A stretch of 51,163 nucleotides of DNA from an uncultured Oleispira sp. (lineage in GTDB: Bacteria > Pseudomonadota > Gammaproteobacteria > Pseudomonadales > Oceanobacteraceae). Position numbers and translations under genes: made by a program. Shown one piece after another: positions 1-10,409 of this stretch. The stretch's first letter is position 1; each line of letters opens with the position of its first letter. Location of the stretch: contig CAJVZR010000028.1 in the NCBI GenBank assembly GCA_913019965.1, positions 1 through 51,163 of the forward strand, in the 5' to 3' direction. The notes below the pieces were generated by a model that worked only from the letters and a program-made list of their open reading frames with translations, was not told the DNA's origin and did no database searches.

Positions 1-30
1 GCCCAGCAAGCAATGATGAAGCAAGAATAG
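1..30 (+). CDS. C-terminal end of an unidentified gene (partial)
   Basis: The first 30 bases read as an open frame ending in a TAG stop (last residues AQQAMMKQE) just before a strong terminator. The placement suggests the tail of a plus-strand gene that begins outside the window. Nine residues are too few to name a family, and the frame could be open by chance. Confidence 0.35.
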   Translation, partial: AQQAMMKQE

Positions 31-47
31 ATTAAAACTGTACACAC

Positions 48-77
48 AAAAAAGGCGCTCATAAGAGCGCCTTTTTT
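48..77. terminator. Bidirectional Rho-independent terminator
   Basis: A perfect 13-bp inverted repeat (arms 48-60 and 65-77, loop ATAA) has a GC-rich core GGCGCTC/GAGCGCC. It is flanked by A and T runs, so it gives a hairpin plus U-tract on both strands. It sits between the plus-strand gene ending at 30 and the minus-strand ybiT ending at 116, as expected for a shared terminator of convergent genes. Confidence 0.9.
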
Positions 78-115
78 TGTTTAATTATTTCCAGTTGCTT
101 GGCTTAAATAGAATA

Positions 116-1720
116 TTAAGCGCCTTTTTCAGCAGCTTCTTGGCTCGCTAAATACTCATCATAAGTGCCTTGGAAATCGATCACTTCTTGGTCTTTGATT
201 TCAATAACTCGGGTCGCTAATGAAGAAACAAACTCGCGGTCATGGCTTACAAAAATCAATGTGCCATCAAATGCTTCTAATGCCACATTCAAAGCTTCGA
301 TTGCTTCCATATCCAAGTGGTTAGTTGGCTCATCCATTACCAGCACGTTAAGATCCGTCATCATTAACTTACCAAATAATAGACGGTTCTTTTCACCACC
401 CGAGCATACTCGAGCTTTCTTAACGATATCATCAGCGCCGAATAATAAACGGCCTAATAAACCACGCACCATAAGATCATCGTGTTTAGCGGTACGCCAC
501 TGAGACATCCACTCGAACAAATCAAGATCACAATCAAAATCTTCAGTACTGTCTTGTGGGCAATAACCGATGGTCGCATTTTCAGACCACTTCACGGTAC
601 CGCCATTCGCTTTTAAATCGTCAACTAAACAGCGTAAAAATGTTGTCTTACCTACGCCGTTTTCACCGATAACCGCAAGCTTAGCGCCACCTTCTAAGAT
701 CATATTGCCATCTTTGAATAAGGTTTCACCATCATAACCGTGGGTTAAGTCTTCCAATACCAATGCTTGGCGGTGTAACTTCTTATCTTGTTTGAAACTA
801 ATCGACGGCGTTACACGGCTAGAAGATTTTACTTCATCCAAAGAGATCTTATCCATCTTCTTCGCACGAGAACTGGCCAATTTAGCTTTAGAGGCGTTGG
901 CTGAGAAACGGTTTACAAACGCTTGCAACTCTTCAATTTCAGCGGCTTTCTTTTCATTACCCGCAAGTAATTGCTCACGAATTAGACCCGACGCTTCTAG
1001 ATAATACTCATAGTTACCCGGATAAATACGCAGTTCACCATAATCAATATCGGCCATGTGAGTACATACAGAATTCAAGAAGTGACGATCGTGAGAAATG
1101 ATCACCATAGTACATTTACGCTGATTCAATACTTCCGACAACCAATTAATTGTGTAAATATCAAGGTTGTTGGTTGGTTCATCTAATAACAAAATATCAG
1201 GATTAGAAAATAAAGCCTGAGCCAATAAAACTCGTACTTTATAGCCTGGAGGAACCTGAGCCATTAAACCAAAGTGATATTCTTCAGCAATACCGGCTTC
1301 CAGCAAGATATCCCCTGCTCGACTTTCGGCGCTATAACCGTCCATCTCAGCAAATTCAACTTCCAGATTGGCCACTGTCATGCCATCTTCTTCGGACATA
1401 TGCGGCAAAGCATACATACGGTCGCGCTCTTGCTTCACTTCCCACAATGCTTTGTCGCCCATAATAACGGCATCAATAACACTGTATTCTTCGAAGGCAA
1501 ACTGGTCCTGACTCAAGGTACCTAGCTTATCTCCTGGAGTAATGGATACATTACCAGAAGTAGGCGCAAGCTCACCGCTTAGAATCTTCATGAAGGTCGA
1601 TTTACCGCAACCATTGGCGCCAATCAGGCCATAGCGATGACCATTACCGAATTTAGCGGAGATGTTTTCAAACAAAGGCTCAGCGCCAAATTGCATTGTA
1701 ATATTTGCGGTAGATATCAA
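116..1720 (-). CDS. ybiT: ABC-F family ATPase YbiT
   Basis: This soluble ABC-F protein has two ATPase domains and no membrane segments. ABC-F proteins bind the ribosome E-site region and act on translation; the precise role of YbiT is less defined. Walker A motifs lie at about residues 34-41 (GANGCGKS) and 352-359 (GENGVGKT). Walker B motifs are ILLLDEP at about 176-182 and VLVMDEP at about 459-465. The second signature is CSGGEK at about 439, and the first is a divergent GYKVRV, like the GWKLRV of E. coli YbiT. The inter-domain linker lies between about 240 and 310. The start is a TTG that gives the same N-terminal length as E. coli YbiT and has AGGA upstream. The 534-residue length is normal. 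It is transcribed alone, with a terminator at 48-77. Confidence 0.95.
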   Translation of the reverse strand: MISTANITMQFGAEPLFENISAKFGNGHRYGLIGANGCGKSTFMKILSGELAPTSGNVSITPGDKLGTLSQDQFAFEEYSVIDAVIMGDKALWEVKQERDRMYALPHMSEEDGMTVANLEVEFAEMDGYSAESRAGDILLEAGIAEEYHFGLMAQVPPGYKVRVLLAQALFSNPDILLLDEPTNNLDIYTINWLSEVLNQRKCTMVIISHDRHFLNSVCTHMADIDYGELRIYPGNYEYYLEASGLIREQLLAGNEKKAAEIEELQAFVNRFSANASKAKLASSRAKKMDKISLDEVKSSSRVTPSISFKQDKKLHRQALVLEDLTHGYDGETLFKDGNMILEGGAKLAVIGENGVGKTTFLRCLVDDLKANGGTVKWSENATIGYCPQDSTEDFDCDLDLFEWMSQWRTAKHDDLMVRGLLGRLLFGADDIVKKARVCSGGEKNRLLFGKLMMTDLNVLVMDEPTNHLDMEAIEALNVALEAFDGTLIFVSHDREFVSSLATRVIEIKDQEVIDFQGTYDEYLASQEAAEKGA

Positions 1721-1876
1721 GGGTGTATTCCTAGGGAGTATGCGTACGTAGACTTGCGCGCACTATAAAGAGTTAGGCGATCAATGTCGAGGCTAACTGT
1801 TCATTTTTCACACAAAGGCAGTGACTATTTTAAGTCTATAGCCAAACGCTTTAGTGACCACCACTGATGCTGGTCG

Positions 1877-4800
1877 CTAAAGCGCCGCCTTTTCAACAAA
1901 TTTAAATTGATCGGATAATCGACTGGTTCCAAGGCCGCTCATTTTCTGAACCTTTATTTGCACTGGAATCCGCTCTTTCATCGCCTCGATGTGGCTAATA
2001 ACACCAATCATTTTTCCAGAAGCATTTAGGCTGTCTAAGGCATCCAACGCAACATCCAGAGTTTCACTATCGAGGGTACCAAAGCCTTCATCTAAGAAGA
2101 GCGATTCAATTTGAGTTTTATGACTGACCAAGTCAGATAATGCCAAAGCTAATGCTAAGCTGACTAAAAAGCCTTCGCCACCAGAGAGGGTCTTGGTATC
2201 TCTAACATTATCCCCTTGCCAAGTATCCAGAACTTGCAATTCAAGCGCCTCCGTTTTCTTTCGCTGCAATAAATAACGGCCATGGAGGCGATCTAATTGG
2301 CGGTTTGCTAAATAGACCAAATGATCTAGCGTTAACCCCTGAGCGAAACGGCGGAACTTATCCCCTTTCTGTGAACCAATTAAACTATGAAGATAAGCAA
2401 TATCATCATAATCACAACGCGCCTGCTCAATGGCTTTATACAGTTCTTGTTGTCGGTCCCGAGTTTGCTGATCTTTTTCAAGACTGTGAATGACTTCCCC
2501 TTGCTGCTGAGAAAGTAGTTTAAGTTGCTGCTGGCTTGCTTCTAACGCTTGCTCTATTTGAACGATTGACCGCCCTGCAAGTTGTGAACTCAAGTCGCTC
2601 TGCTTTAACGCCGCGAACTCCATCCGAGCTTGTTCTAATAACGCTAACTGCTGGGTAAGACGCTGCTTTATCCCCTGCTCTAATGCAATCAACTCAGCTC
2701 TATGTTCTGGTTCCATTAACGCAGCCAGAAACTCATCAACAGTTAAAAAGCAACTATCGCTAAGAATGCTTTCCCATATAGTCTGCTTTTCTTCAGCCGA
2801 GCTTTTAAAGCGCGCCAAATTCTCTTGGCTAAGCTGCAGTTGGCCTGAAATATTTTGTAAATCTTTCTGAGCCTGATGAACACTAGCCGTCGATAATTTC
2901 GCTTTATCAGACAGTTCAAGTAAATGACGCTTAGCCGATTCACGAGCATGGTTCACATCGGTTTCAGCAAATAGCTTCACCCTCTCTTTTTTTATTTTAT
3001 TCAGTGCTTCACTGCCTTCATTATTCTGACAAGATAGCACCGTTAGCTTCTCATCAAGCAATGAGCACTGTGATTTTAACTGCTCAGTTTTAACACTATT
3101 CAGCTGTATATTTTGTAACAGCTTCTGCTCATTCTCTTTTTGTAACTGCCAACGATCCAAGGCAGATTTTTGGTGACTCAACCAAGCGTCAAGATCAGCT
3201 AACTGGGGTAATTCTAGTCGGTATTGAGAGAGCTGTTTGGTGAGGCCCTGGCGCAATTTTAATAATACCTGCTCGTCGTTTTGATATTGCAGCTGACTCT
3301 GATCGAGTCGCTGTAAATCCCCAACCTTCTGTTGTTGTAATACATTAAGATTCTGCTGCTCGGCTAACAACACATTATTCTGGGCTGACAATTCATTTTG
3401 ATGAAGCTGCAATTGTTGGCCATCTTGTTTTAATTGATTAGCTTGCTGCTCTAAATTTTGTAACTGCTCTCGGACGTCTTGCTGGCGCTGTTCGGTTTGA
3501 GAAATATTCAATCCTTGATACTGCTCAACCTTTGGATGGTCCAATGAACCACATAAAGGACACTCTTCATTTTCTTGCAGCTTGTTTCGTTGTTCGGTTA
3601 AATCTACTATCTTTCTTTCTTGCAACAACAAATACTCAATATCTTTTGCTTGCTGGGTAAGTGCCTTATACGCATCCCGCAACTTCTGTAAGGTTTCATC
3701 ATAACCCGTATGAGGAAACAGCTGCTTCGCGACTTCCTGCTCTATGTGGTAAACCTTGCTTTGGACCGCGTCTAACTGTTTCTGTTTTTCGTCAACGATA
3801 CGTTCTTGATTAGCAATCCTGAGATTATTTTCATCACAATTTTTCTTGCAGACTGAAACATCCTCTCGCAAACGAACTAAATTAGTTTCTATTGGCTGTA
3901 AACGTTCAATTTGAACTTGCCAGACAGGAAGTTGGTCCGCTATAAACTCTAAACTACCATTGTCTTTCAGGTACAGTTGAGCCTGCTCTAATTGATCATA
4001 AGCGAGTTGCTTGTCGCGCTCACCTTGGCTTATTTCGTTTGTTAACGCTTGCCTTTGCAACTGCACTGAACTGTACTGCTGCTGGTCATTCAACAAGATA
4101 GCCTGCTTATGCTGAATGTCTGCATCAAGAGGAATAACTTTGTCATTGATTAATTTTTCTAAGGTTTGATATTCCTTATCCACCCGTTTAAATTCGAGAT
4201 CATCCTTATTAGCGACAAGATTAATCTTAGCCACTTCTTGTTCGAACTTAAGGCGCTCATTTTCAAATTGCTGCAACTGAAGCAAACTACTTGCTAATTG
4301 CTCTTCCGCTTGAATCTTTACCTGATAACCTGCTCTCAAATTTTCAGCGGGCTCACTTAAAGCCAAACGATTAAGATTATTACTTTGCTCATCCTGCTGG
4401 TTATTAATGAGCTCAACTTGCAATTCTAATTGCTTAACTTTTTCTTGGCCTTTATCAAAGGCAGCCATCCATGAGTTCAAGGCTATCAGTTGCTTATGCT
4501 GATTCTCTTCTTTCGACAATTCGCTCAAAAGCTGTCGCTGTTTATTTTCCAGCTCATTAATATCATCATCAGATAATAACTCAGCCCCTTCAGAACGAGC
4601 GATTAGTTGCTCTAAGGCCTGCTTACTTTGACTATATTTTGTATGTACGCGCTCAGAGATAAGTCCATAAATTTCTGTACCCGTAAGTTCTTCTAATAAC
4701 TCCGCACGCTCATTGGCCGCAGCATTTAAAAAAGCAGCAAACTGCCCCTGAGATAACATCATTGACTTTGTAAAACGAGCAAAATCTAATCCGGTCAATT

Positions 4801-5212
4801 CTTCGACTAATGCCGCCATCTTTTTTACTTGAGACGCTAATATTTTCCCATCTTCAATTCTCACCAGCTCAACTACGGAGTCTTGCAGCTTGCCATCTAC
4901 TTTATTACGAGAGCGACGCTGGCTCCAAAAGGCCCGGTATCCGATACCCTGAACTTCAAATTCAACCTCCGCTAGGCAGTCAGCAGTGCCTCGGGTCATT
5001 AGCTCATTGGTATTTTTGTTGATCCCTCCCAGTCGTGGGGTTTGCTGATATAGCGCCAGACAAATCGAGTCCAATATCGTTGTCTTACCCGCCCCAGTTG
5101 CACCAGTAATTGCAAAGAGCCCATTATCAATAAAAGGGGCTTGGTTGAAATCAATTTTCCATTGCCCTTGCAGTGAGTTGATATTCTTGAAACGTACGCT
5201 ATTAATCTTCAT
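1877..5212 (-). CDS. sbcC: Exonuclease subunit SbcC (Rad50-like SMC ATPase)
   Basis: SbcC is the ATPase subunit of the SbcCD nuclease, which opens hairpins and processes DNA double-strand ends. Walker A is GATGAGKT at about residues 37-44. Long Gln/Glu/Leu-rich coiled coils run on both sides of the zinc-hook CPLCG at about 551-555. The C-terminal lobe carries the signature LSGGEGF near 1007 and Walker B LFLDEGFGTLD near 1037. At 1111 residues it is of normal to slightly long size for the family. The ATG overlaps the end of sbcD by 11 bases, so translation is probably coupled. The imperfect 11-bp inverted repeat at 1850-1881, just past the stop, has no U-tract and is not called a terminator. 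Confidence 0.96.
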   Translation of the reverse strand: MKINSVRFKNINSLQGQWKIDFNQAPFIDNGLFAITGATGAGKTTILDSICLALYQQTPRLGGINKNTNELMTRGTADCLAEVEFEVQGIGYRAFWSQRRSRNKVDGKLQDSVVELVRIEDGKILASQVKKMAALVEELTGLDFARFTKSMMLSQGQFAAFLNAAANERAELLEELTGTEIYGLISERVHTKYSQSKQALEQLIARSEGAELLSDDDINELENKQRQLLSELSKEENQHKQLIALNSWMAAFDKGQEKVKQLELQVELINNQQDEQSNNLNRLALSEPAENLRAGYQVKIQAEEQLASSLLQLQQFENERLKFEQEVAKINLVANKDDLEFKRVDKEYQTLEKLINDKVIPLDADIQHKQAILLNDQQQYSSVQLQRQALTNEISQGERDKQLAYDQLEQAQLYLKDNGSLEFIADQLPVWQVQIERLQPIETNLVRLREDVSVCKKNCDENNLRIANQERIVDEKQKQLDAVQSKVYHIEQEVAKQLFPHTGYDETLQKLRDAYKALTQQAKDIEYLLLQERKIVDLTEQRNKLQENEECPLCGSLDHPKVEQYQGLNISQTEQRQQDVREQLQNLEQQANQLKQDGQQLQLHQNELSAQNNVLLAEQQNLNVLQQQKVGDLQRLDQSQLQYQNDEQVLLKLRQGLTKQLSQYRLELPQLADLDAWLSHQKSALDRWQLQKENEQKLLQNIQLNSVKTEQLKSQCSLLDEKLTVLSCQNNEGSEALNKIKKERVKLFAETDVNHARESAKRHLLELSDKAKLSTASVHQAQKDLQNISGQLQLSQENLARFKSSAEEKQTIWESILSDSCFLTVDEFLAALMEPEHRAELIALEQGIKQRLTQQLALLEQARMEFAALKQSDLSSQLAGRSIVQIEQALEASQQQLKLLSQQQGEVIHSLEKDQQTRDRQQELYKAIEQARCDYDDIAYLHSLIGSQKGDKFRRFAQGLTLDHLVYLANRQLDRLHGRYLLQRKKTEALELQVLDTWQGDNVRDTKTLSGGEGFLVSLALALALSDLVSHKTQIESLFLDEGFGTLDSETLDVALDALDSLNASGKMIGVISHIEAMKERIPVQIKVQKMSGLGTSRLSDQFKFVEKAAL

Positions 5213-6461
5213 CGTCTAGCTCCGCTTCAAGTTCTGCCACTATCTGTGTGAAAGACGTTTTTAAACGTTTAAGCCTTTTCTGTTCACTATCACTGATAAA
5301 ACTTTCACTGGCTAATCGACGGTCAAATACATCTTCAGGACTCAACTCAGCTAAAACCTCTTTATCATCTCTTTCAATGCGAATCTGCTGTTGTTTTCTC
5401 GCTCGCCTAAGCTGTAAAACTTCAACGTTCATGGACTCAGTGAATACCTGGATCCTTTGCTGCAAATCATTTAAGTAGTCTTGGGTTTCTACCTCTATCG
5501 ACAACCAAGTTGGCAGTTCTGTATCTTTCTTATTATCTCCTAGCTCTAGTTTCTCCAAGGCTTGTAATTGCTGCTCAATACTTTCTAAATCTCCCTTAAT
5601 AACTTTCATTGGCTGAAACAAAGGAATGCTCTGTGGAGTAATTGCTGATAATTCCCCATTTTCAAAATCAACCAGCAGGACTTGCTTCTCACTGCCTAAT
5701 TCATCAAAACTTAATGGAATTGGTGAGCCGCAATAACGAATATGCTCACTTTTGGCGACAATTTGAGGGCGATGGATATGCCCAAGCGCAATATAATCTG
5801 CAGCAGGAAAATCACTGGCAGGAAAAGCCTCTAGATTCCCAATATAAATATCACGTACCGAGTCTGAACTTTTCACCCCCATGGCAGTTAGATGTCCCGT
5901 CGCAATAATAGGAACTGATTTTTTTAGCGCTGAGCGCCTTTTTTTAGCCAACTCGAATACACCTTGATAATGCTGACTAATAGCTTGCCCTAGAGCCTGC
6001 TGTTTCTTCTCAGCCGATTCGTCAAGCTGACTTTTTACAACATCCCGAGGGCGTAAATAGGGAATAGCACATAATATTGCCGCAGGGATTCCCTGCTTAT
6101 TATTAAGCTCGATAACCTGCTCTTCAAGATCCTCTGAAGCCGCTGCAATGACCCGAGTATTCAATTGCGCTAATATTTCTTTCGATTCGTTTAATGTTGA
6201 AACTGAGTCATGGTTCCCAGCCAGAATAATCAATTGGCAGCCTAGCTGATTCATCCCAATGACAAACTGGTTATACAGTTCACGAGCGTAACTCGGAGGC
6301 GAGCCGGTATCAAAAATATCTCCTGCGATAATCAGTGCATCTACATTTTTCTCTTTCACCTGCTCCAATAGCCATTTAATGAATTTTTGATGCTCAGCTA
6401 ATCGGCTTTTATTGATAAAAAACTGGCCTAAATGCCAATCAGAAGTGTGAAGAATGCGCAT
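5202..6461 (-). CDS. sbcD: Exonuclease subunit SbcD (Mre11-like)
   Basis: SbcD is the Mn-dependent nuclease subunit that works with SbcC. The calcineurin-type phosphoesterase motifs are all present: DWHLG (D8, H10), AGDIFDTG (about 46-53), AGNHD (about 81-85) and GHIHRPQ (about 227-233). A C-terminal helical part (about 330-419) fits the SbcC-contact region. The length of 419 residues is close to the E. coli protein. It is the first gene of the sbcD-sbcC pair, and about 95 bases upstream separate it from a terminator belonging to the neighbouring exporter operon, so its promoter should lie in that gap. No LexA-like site was seen there. Confidence 0.96.
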   Translation of the reverse strand: MRILHTSDWHLGQFFINKSRLAEHQKFIKWLLEQVKEKNVDALIIAGDIFDTGSPPSYARELYNQFVIGMNQLGCQLIILAGNHDSVSTLNESKEILAQLNTRVIAAASEDLEEQVIELNNKQGIPAAILCAIPYLRPRDVVKSQLDESAEKKQQALGQAISQHYQGVFELAKKRRSALKKSVPIIATGHLTAMGVKSSDSVRDIYIGNLEAFPASDFPAADYIALGHIHRPQIVAKSEHIRYCGSPIPLSFDELGSEKQVLLVDFENGELSAITPQSIPLFQPMKVIKGDLESIEQQLQALEKLELGDNKKDTELPTWLSIEVETQDYLNDLQQRIQVFTESMNVEVLQLRRARKQQQIRIERDDKEVLAELSPEDVFDRRLASESFISDSEQKRLKRLKTSFTQIVAELEAELDDED

Positions 6462-6550
6462 AACAACTCGACGATATAATACAAAGAAACAGAGCGCCTA
6501 GTGTAACTCAATATCTTCCCGTTAGAGGTAATAGAAGATAAATGAAGGGC

Positions 6551-6579
6551 ATAAAAAAAGGCAGCCGAAGCTGCCTTTT
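6551..6579 (-). terminator. Rho-independent terminator of the exporter operon
   Basis: On the minus strand a 10-bp stem (arms 6570-6579 and 6556-6565) closes a UUCG tetraloop and runs into a T-rich tract at 6553-6559. It starts 20 bases after the stop of the MMPL exporter gene. The very stable loop and U-tract make it a textbook terminator. Confidence 0.93.
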
Positions 6580-6599
6580 CATTACCCAACGCTAATAAA

Positions 6600-9089
6600 C
6601 TAGCCTGCTGGGCTTATATCACCATGCAACTTCTTATGACGAGCAATGATCTGCTCAGGCTTAAGAATGAAGGTCGCTAGTGCAGGTAGTAGAACCAATG
6701 CACCTAACATGTTCCATACGAACATAAAGGTTAACAAGATCCCCATATCAGCCTGGAATTTAATCGGTGAGAAAATCCAAGTACCAACACCAATGGCGAG
6801 CGTAATACCGGTGAAGCTCACAGCTTTACCTGTCGACTTCAATGTTTCGAAGAAAGCTTCTTGCAATGACTTACCTGCAATTAGCATAACTTCTAAACGG
6901 TTATAAATATAAATACCATAATCAACACCAATACCTACACCAAGAGCGATTACTGGTAACGTTGCAACCTTAACACCAATGCCTAGGTAAGCCATTAATG
7001 CCTGACACAGAATCGACGTCAACGCTAATGGAAGCAGAATACACGCCACGGCACGGAATGAGCGGAAGGTTGCGAAACATAAAGCAAATACAACGACGTA
7101 AACAAAGATCAGCATGGTATTTTGAGCGGCGCCAATCACTTCGTTAGTCGCAGCTTCAATACCTGCATTACCAGAAGCTAGTTGGAAGCGTACTGGCACA
7201 TCAGTAAGTTCACCGGCCGCTATTGCAGCTTCAATACCTGCAGTATCCATAGCAAAGTATTTTGCATCTACTTCATCATCATACTTCACTTTGAACTTTT
7301 TCACGGCCGCAACGGCATTCTCTAACGTCTCAGCTTTGTGATCATTTAAATACACAATCACAGGGGCCATTGAGCAGTCTTGATTCAATAAGCTAGCAGG
7401 AGCACGCTGAATTGAAGTATTCAAAATCGTCTGGTTACGAGAAAGTGCAGACCACTTTAAGTTACCTTCGTTCATACCCTTTGTTACTAGTTTAGAAACC
7501 GTCACCATCGAGATGGTGGATTGAACACCAGGAACATTTTCCATATACCACATGAAGCGATCGATGGAATCCATCACCTTGTAGCTATTACATTGCTCTT
7601 TTGCTGTTTCTACCATCACTAGGAATACGTCAGAGCTGGTCGAATAATTAGAAACCATATAGGCATTATCTAAGTTATAACGCGAATCAGGACGCAGTTC
7701 AGGAGCACCGGCATCTAGATCACCAATCTTCAACGACTGGCTTTGGTATACCCCAAGAACCGCCAAGACGATAGCAATGATAATTGGAAATGGCGCAATT
7801 TTCTTGCTGGCTATTTTAGAAATACCCTTCCAAAGTTTTGGTTCTGCTTTCTCATTATTTTCTGCATGACGAATACCAGATTGGCTGATACCAACATAAG
7901 ACATAACTAATGGCACTAATACTAAGTTAGTGACGATAATCATGGCGACACCCACACTTGCTGCGATCGCAAGTTCTTGGATTACACCAATTTCAATAAA
8001 TAGTAGCGTTAAGAAACCAAGACCATCACTCAATAGAGCCAACATGCCAGGAACATATAGGCCGCGGAAAGCTAATCGCGATGCCATTAACTTGTTTGAA
8101 CCTTTACCCGACTCGATGGCAATACCACTAATGATCTGTACACCATGACTGATACCAATGGCGAATACTAAGAAAGGTACCAATACGGAATATAAATCAA
8201 TGGTGAAGCCCATCAAGGCTAATGCGCCCAACTGCCAAACCACTGCAATTAAAGAGGCGATGATTGGAATTAACGTACCGCGAATACAGCGTGAATACAG
8301 GTATAATAATATCGCAGTAAAACAAATGGCGGCAATAAAGAACAAACCAATAGAAGCAACACCGTTTAATAGATCCGCTAACTTTTTAGGCGTTCCAGTC
8401 GCATAAACAGCAATCTTGTCGCTAGTGAATGCATCACGAACTTTTTCTTCAATCGATTGCGATAGCTCTTTGTAATCAAGTTTCTCGCCAGTATCCGGGT
8501 CCACTTCTACTAAAGGAATATCAATGATTGTTGAACTAAAGTTGTTAGCCACTAAACGACCAACCTGGCCCGACTTCAATACATTTTGACGCAACTGATC
8601 TAAGCTTTCTTTAGAACCATCATAAGTGGCTGGAATAACTGGACCACCTTGAAAGCCCTCTTCTGTTACTTCAGTCCAACGTACGTTTGGCGTCCACAAA
8701 GATTTCATGGCCGAACGGTCTACACCTTTAATGAAGAAAACTTCATCATTAATACGCTGTAGAGTCGCCATATAATCTTTAGTGAAAATATCACCGTCTT
8801 TGCTCTCTATCGATATTTTGATATTGGAAAGACCACTGCCCAGTTCATCTTTATGAACAAGATAGTTTTTGATGAACTCATGTTTAAGTGGAATGTATTT
8901 TTCAATACTAGAATCCAGTCTAATTTGAGTTAAACCATAAGCAAAAACAACCGTCAGTATTGCTAAAACAGCAAGAACCAAAGGTCGCGCAGCAAATAAG
9001 ACGCGCTCTAAAAAAGGCTCTGATTCCGGAGTAATAATATAATGCTCTGGCTCAGTTTTAATATTTTTAAGATTTGTTGTATTCGACAT
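6600..9089 (-). CDS. MMPL/RND-superfamily exporter
   Basis: This large inner-membrane protein is of the COG1033 type. A first membrane helix at about 35-53 is followed by a periplasmic domain and helices 2-6 (about 235-400). A seventh helix near 435 starts the second half, with a second periplasmic domain and helices 8-12 (about 665-810). The duplicated core motifs FAIGISHGVQII and LGVGIGVDYGIY are typical of proton-driven RND/MMPL permeases, with the Asp in the second half probably in the proton relay. The start lies 2 bases after the stop of the YCF48-like gene and has GGGAG upstream. Family members move lipids or other hydrophobic molecules. The substrate here is unknown, and its DUF1329 and YCF48 neighbours suggest an envelope pathway. 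Confidence 0.9.
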   Translation of the reverse strand: MSNTTNLKNIKTEPEHYIITPESEPFLERVLFAARPLVLAVLAILTVVFAYGLTQIRLDSSIEKYIPLKHEFIKNYLVHKDELGSGLSNIKISIESKDGDIFTKDYMATLQRINDEVFFIKGVDRSAMKSLWTPNVRWTEVTEEGFQGGPVIPATYDGSKESLDQLRQNVLKSGQVGRLVANNFSSTIIDIPLVEVDPDTGEKLDYKELSQSIEEKVRDAFTSDKIAVYATGTPKKLADLLNGVASIGLFFIAAICFTAILLYLYSRCIRGTLIPIIASLIAVVWQLGALALMGFTIDLYSVLVPFLVFAIGISHGVQIISGIAIESGKGSNKLMASRLAFRGLYVPGMLALLSDGLGFLTLLFIEIGVIQELAIAASVGVAMIIVTNLVLVPLVMSYVGISQSGIRHAENNEKAEPKLWKGISKIASKKIAPFPIIIAIVLAVLGVYQSQSLKIGDLDAGAPELRPDSRYNLDNAYMVSNYSTSSDVFLVMVETAKEQCNSYKVMDSIDRFMWYMENVPGVQSTISMVTVSKLVTKGMNEGNLKWSALSRNQTILNTSIQRAPASLLNQDCSMAPVIVYLNDHKAETLENAVAAVKKFKVKYDDEVDAKYFAMDTAGIEAAIAAGELTDVPVRFQLASGNAGIEAATNEVIGAAQNTMLIFVYVVVFALCFATFRSFRAVACILLPLALTSILCQALMAYLGIGVKVATLPVIALGVGIGVDYGIYIYNRLEVMLIAGKSLQEAFFETLKSTGKAVSFTGITLAIGVGTWIFSPIKFQADMGILLTFMFVWNMLGALVLLPALATFILKPEQIIARHKKLHGDISPAG

Positions 9090-9091
9090 AA

Positions 9092-10306
9092 TTAAAAGTC
9101 TCCCTCAGCCATAGTGATTGACTCATTAATCACAGCACCATTAACATCGATGCGTTCAACGCCGGCTTCGCCGACAATCACTATGCTTCCATCAGGAGCT
9201 TGTGCCACTGATGCTGAGGTAGTACGACCTGGTAAGATAATGGATTTAGGGTCTTCAGAACGACGATTTAATAAGATAACAGAACCACCATTACCTACTA
9301 ATACTGAAGTTTTATCAGTTTTGGCAACACCAGCCATTAAGGTTTGTTCAGAGTTGGTATACACCTTTTCCCACTGAATACCACCATCAACTGAATGGTA
9401 TAAATTGCCACGCAAACCAAAAACTAATACGTTATCGGCTTTTGCCATAATGCCAAAATAAGAACCTTCATAAGGTGAAGGTAATGCACGCCAGTTAGCG
9501 CCCATATCATCAGAACGTAAGATTAAACCTTGTTCGCCGACGAGCATCAAAGAACGAGGGCCAACCATAGTTAAGCCATTGATGTGCAAACGATCACTAT
9601 TTTCTAAATGAGATGACCAATCAATCCAACTTTTACCACCATCGCGGGTATGGAATGCCATGCCATATGCACCGACAGCATAACCAATCTTGGCATCATA
9701 AAACCAAACGTCTAAGAAAGGCTTAGTAGAGCCGCTTTTTTTATCATATTGAGCATCTTCCAATGCATAAGTCGCATTTTCGAGATGCATTTCAGCATTA
9801 TCAATCGAAGTTAAATCACCGCTATTTTTAGCTTTATCGAGATCGGCAATAGCCAGCTCTTTATTGGCACGAGCCCCTTTTACGATTGCACGGTTGGCTA
9901 GGTAACCATCAAATTGCTTTACCCAAGTCTCACCAGCATCAGAGCTGTGCAAGATAAGGCCATCATGACCTACTGCCCAACCCATAGTCGCACTCGGAAA
10001 GTACACAGCGGTTAAAGTTACAGATGAAGGAGTACGAGCTTGGCGCCAGCTTTTACCACTATCGTCAGAATATACGATATGCCCATGTGCACCGACCGCC
10101 ACAAGGCGACTGGCTATACGAGTAATATCTAATAATAAACTTTCATGGGCACGGTCAGTTGAAAGCGCAGGTGTTTCTAGTGGATCCTGCCACTGAGCGT
10201 GTGAAAATGTGGTAAACATTAAACTGAGAGCAAATAAAGCTGACTTGATTAATGTTAGTTGCGGGACTGCCGTAACGATCCGATTTCGAATCGAGTGGAA
10301 TCTCAT
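9092..10306 (-). CDS. YCF48-like beta-propeller, exported
   Basis: A signal peptide-like N-terminus (hydrophobic stretch ending in FSHAQ) is followed by repeated Asp-box/YCF48 blades: VGAHGHIVYSDDSGKSW, VGHDGLILHSSDAGETW, VGAYGMAFHTRDGGKSW, VGEQGLILRSDDMGANW and a fifth, weaker one. A helical insert of about 55 residues lies between the second and third blades. I chose the second ATG (10306), which has GGAG six bases upstream; the ATG at 10318 has no ribosome site. YCF48/HCF136 proteins assist membrane-complex assembly in phototrophs. In heterotrophs they accompany MMPL exporters and their role is unclear. Here it may be a periplasmic partner of the exporter just downstream. Confidence 0.85.
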   Translation of the reverse strand: MRFHSIRNRIVTAVPQLTLIKSALFALSLMFTTFSHAQWQDPLETPALSTDRAHESLLLDITRIASRLVAVGAHGHIVYSDDSGKSWRQARTPSSVTLTAVYFPSATMGWAVGHDGLILHSSDAGETWVKQFDGYLANRAIVKGARANKELAIADLDKAKNSGDLTSIDNAEMHLENATYALEDAQYDKKSGSTKPFLDVWFYDAKIGYAVGAYGMAFHTRDGGKSWIDWSSHLENSDRLHINGLTMVGPRSLMLVGEQGLILRSDDMGANWRALPSPYEGSYFGIMAKADNVLVFGLRGNLYHSVDGGIQWEKVYTNSEQTLMAGVAKTDKTSVLVGNGGSVILLNRRSEDPKSIILPGRTTSASVAQAPDGSIVIVGEAGVERIDVNGAVINESITMAEGDF

Positions 10307-10409
10307 AAAACACTCCATTTTTATAATTTTTTTGAAGGGCCGCAGTTTAGCCGACCCTTAAGGAATTACCTAACGTCCATGTGTTACATAATGTTATTGG
10401 TTTAACAAA

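Noticed and set aside
1850..1881. Inverted repeat TTTAGTGACCA/TGGTCGCTAAA at the sbcC end as a terminator
   Set aside because: One mismatch, overlaps the coding end and lacks a U-tract on either strand.
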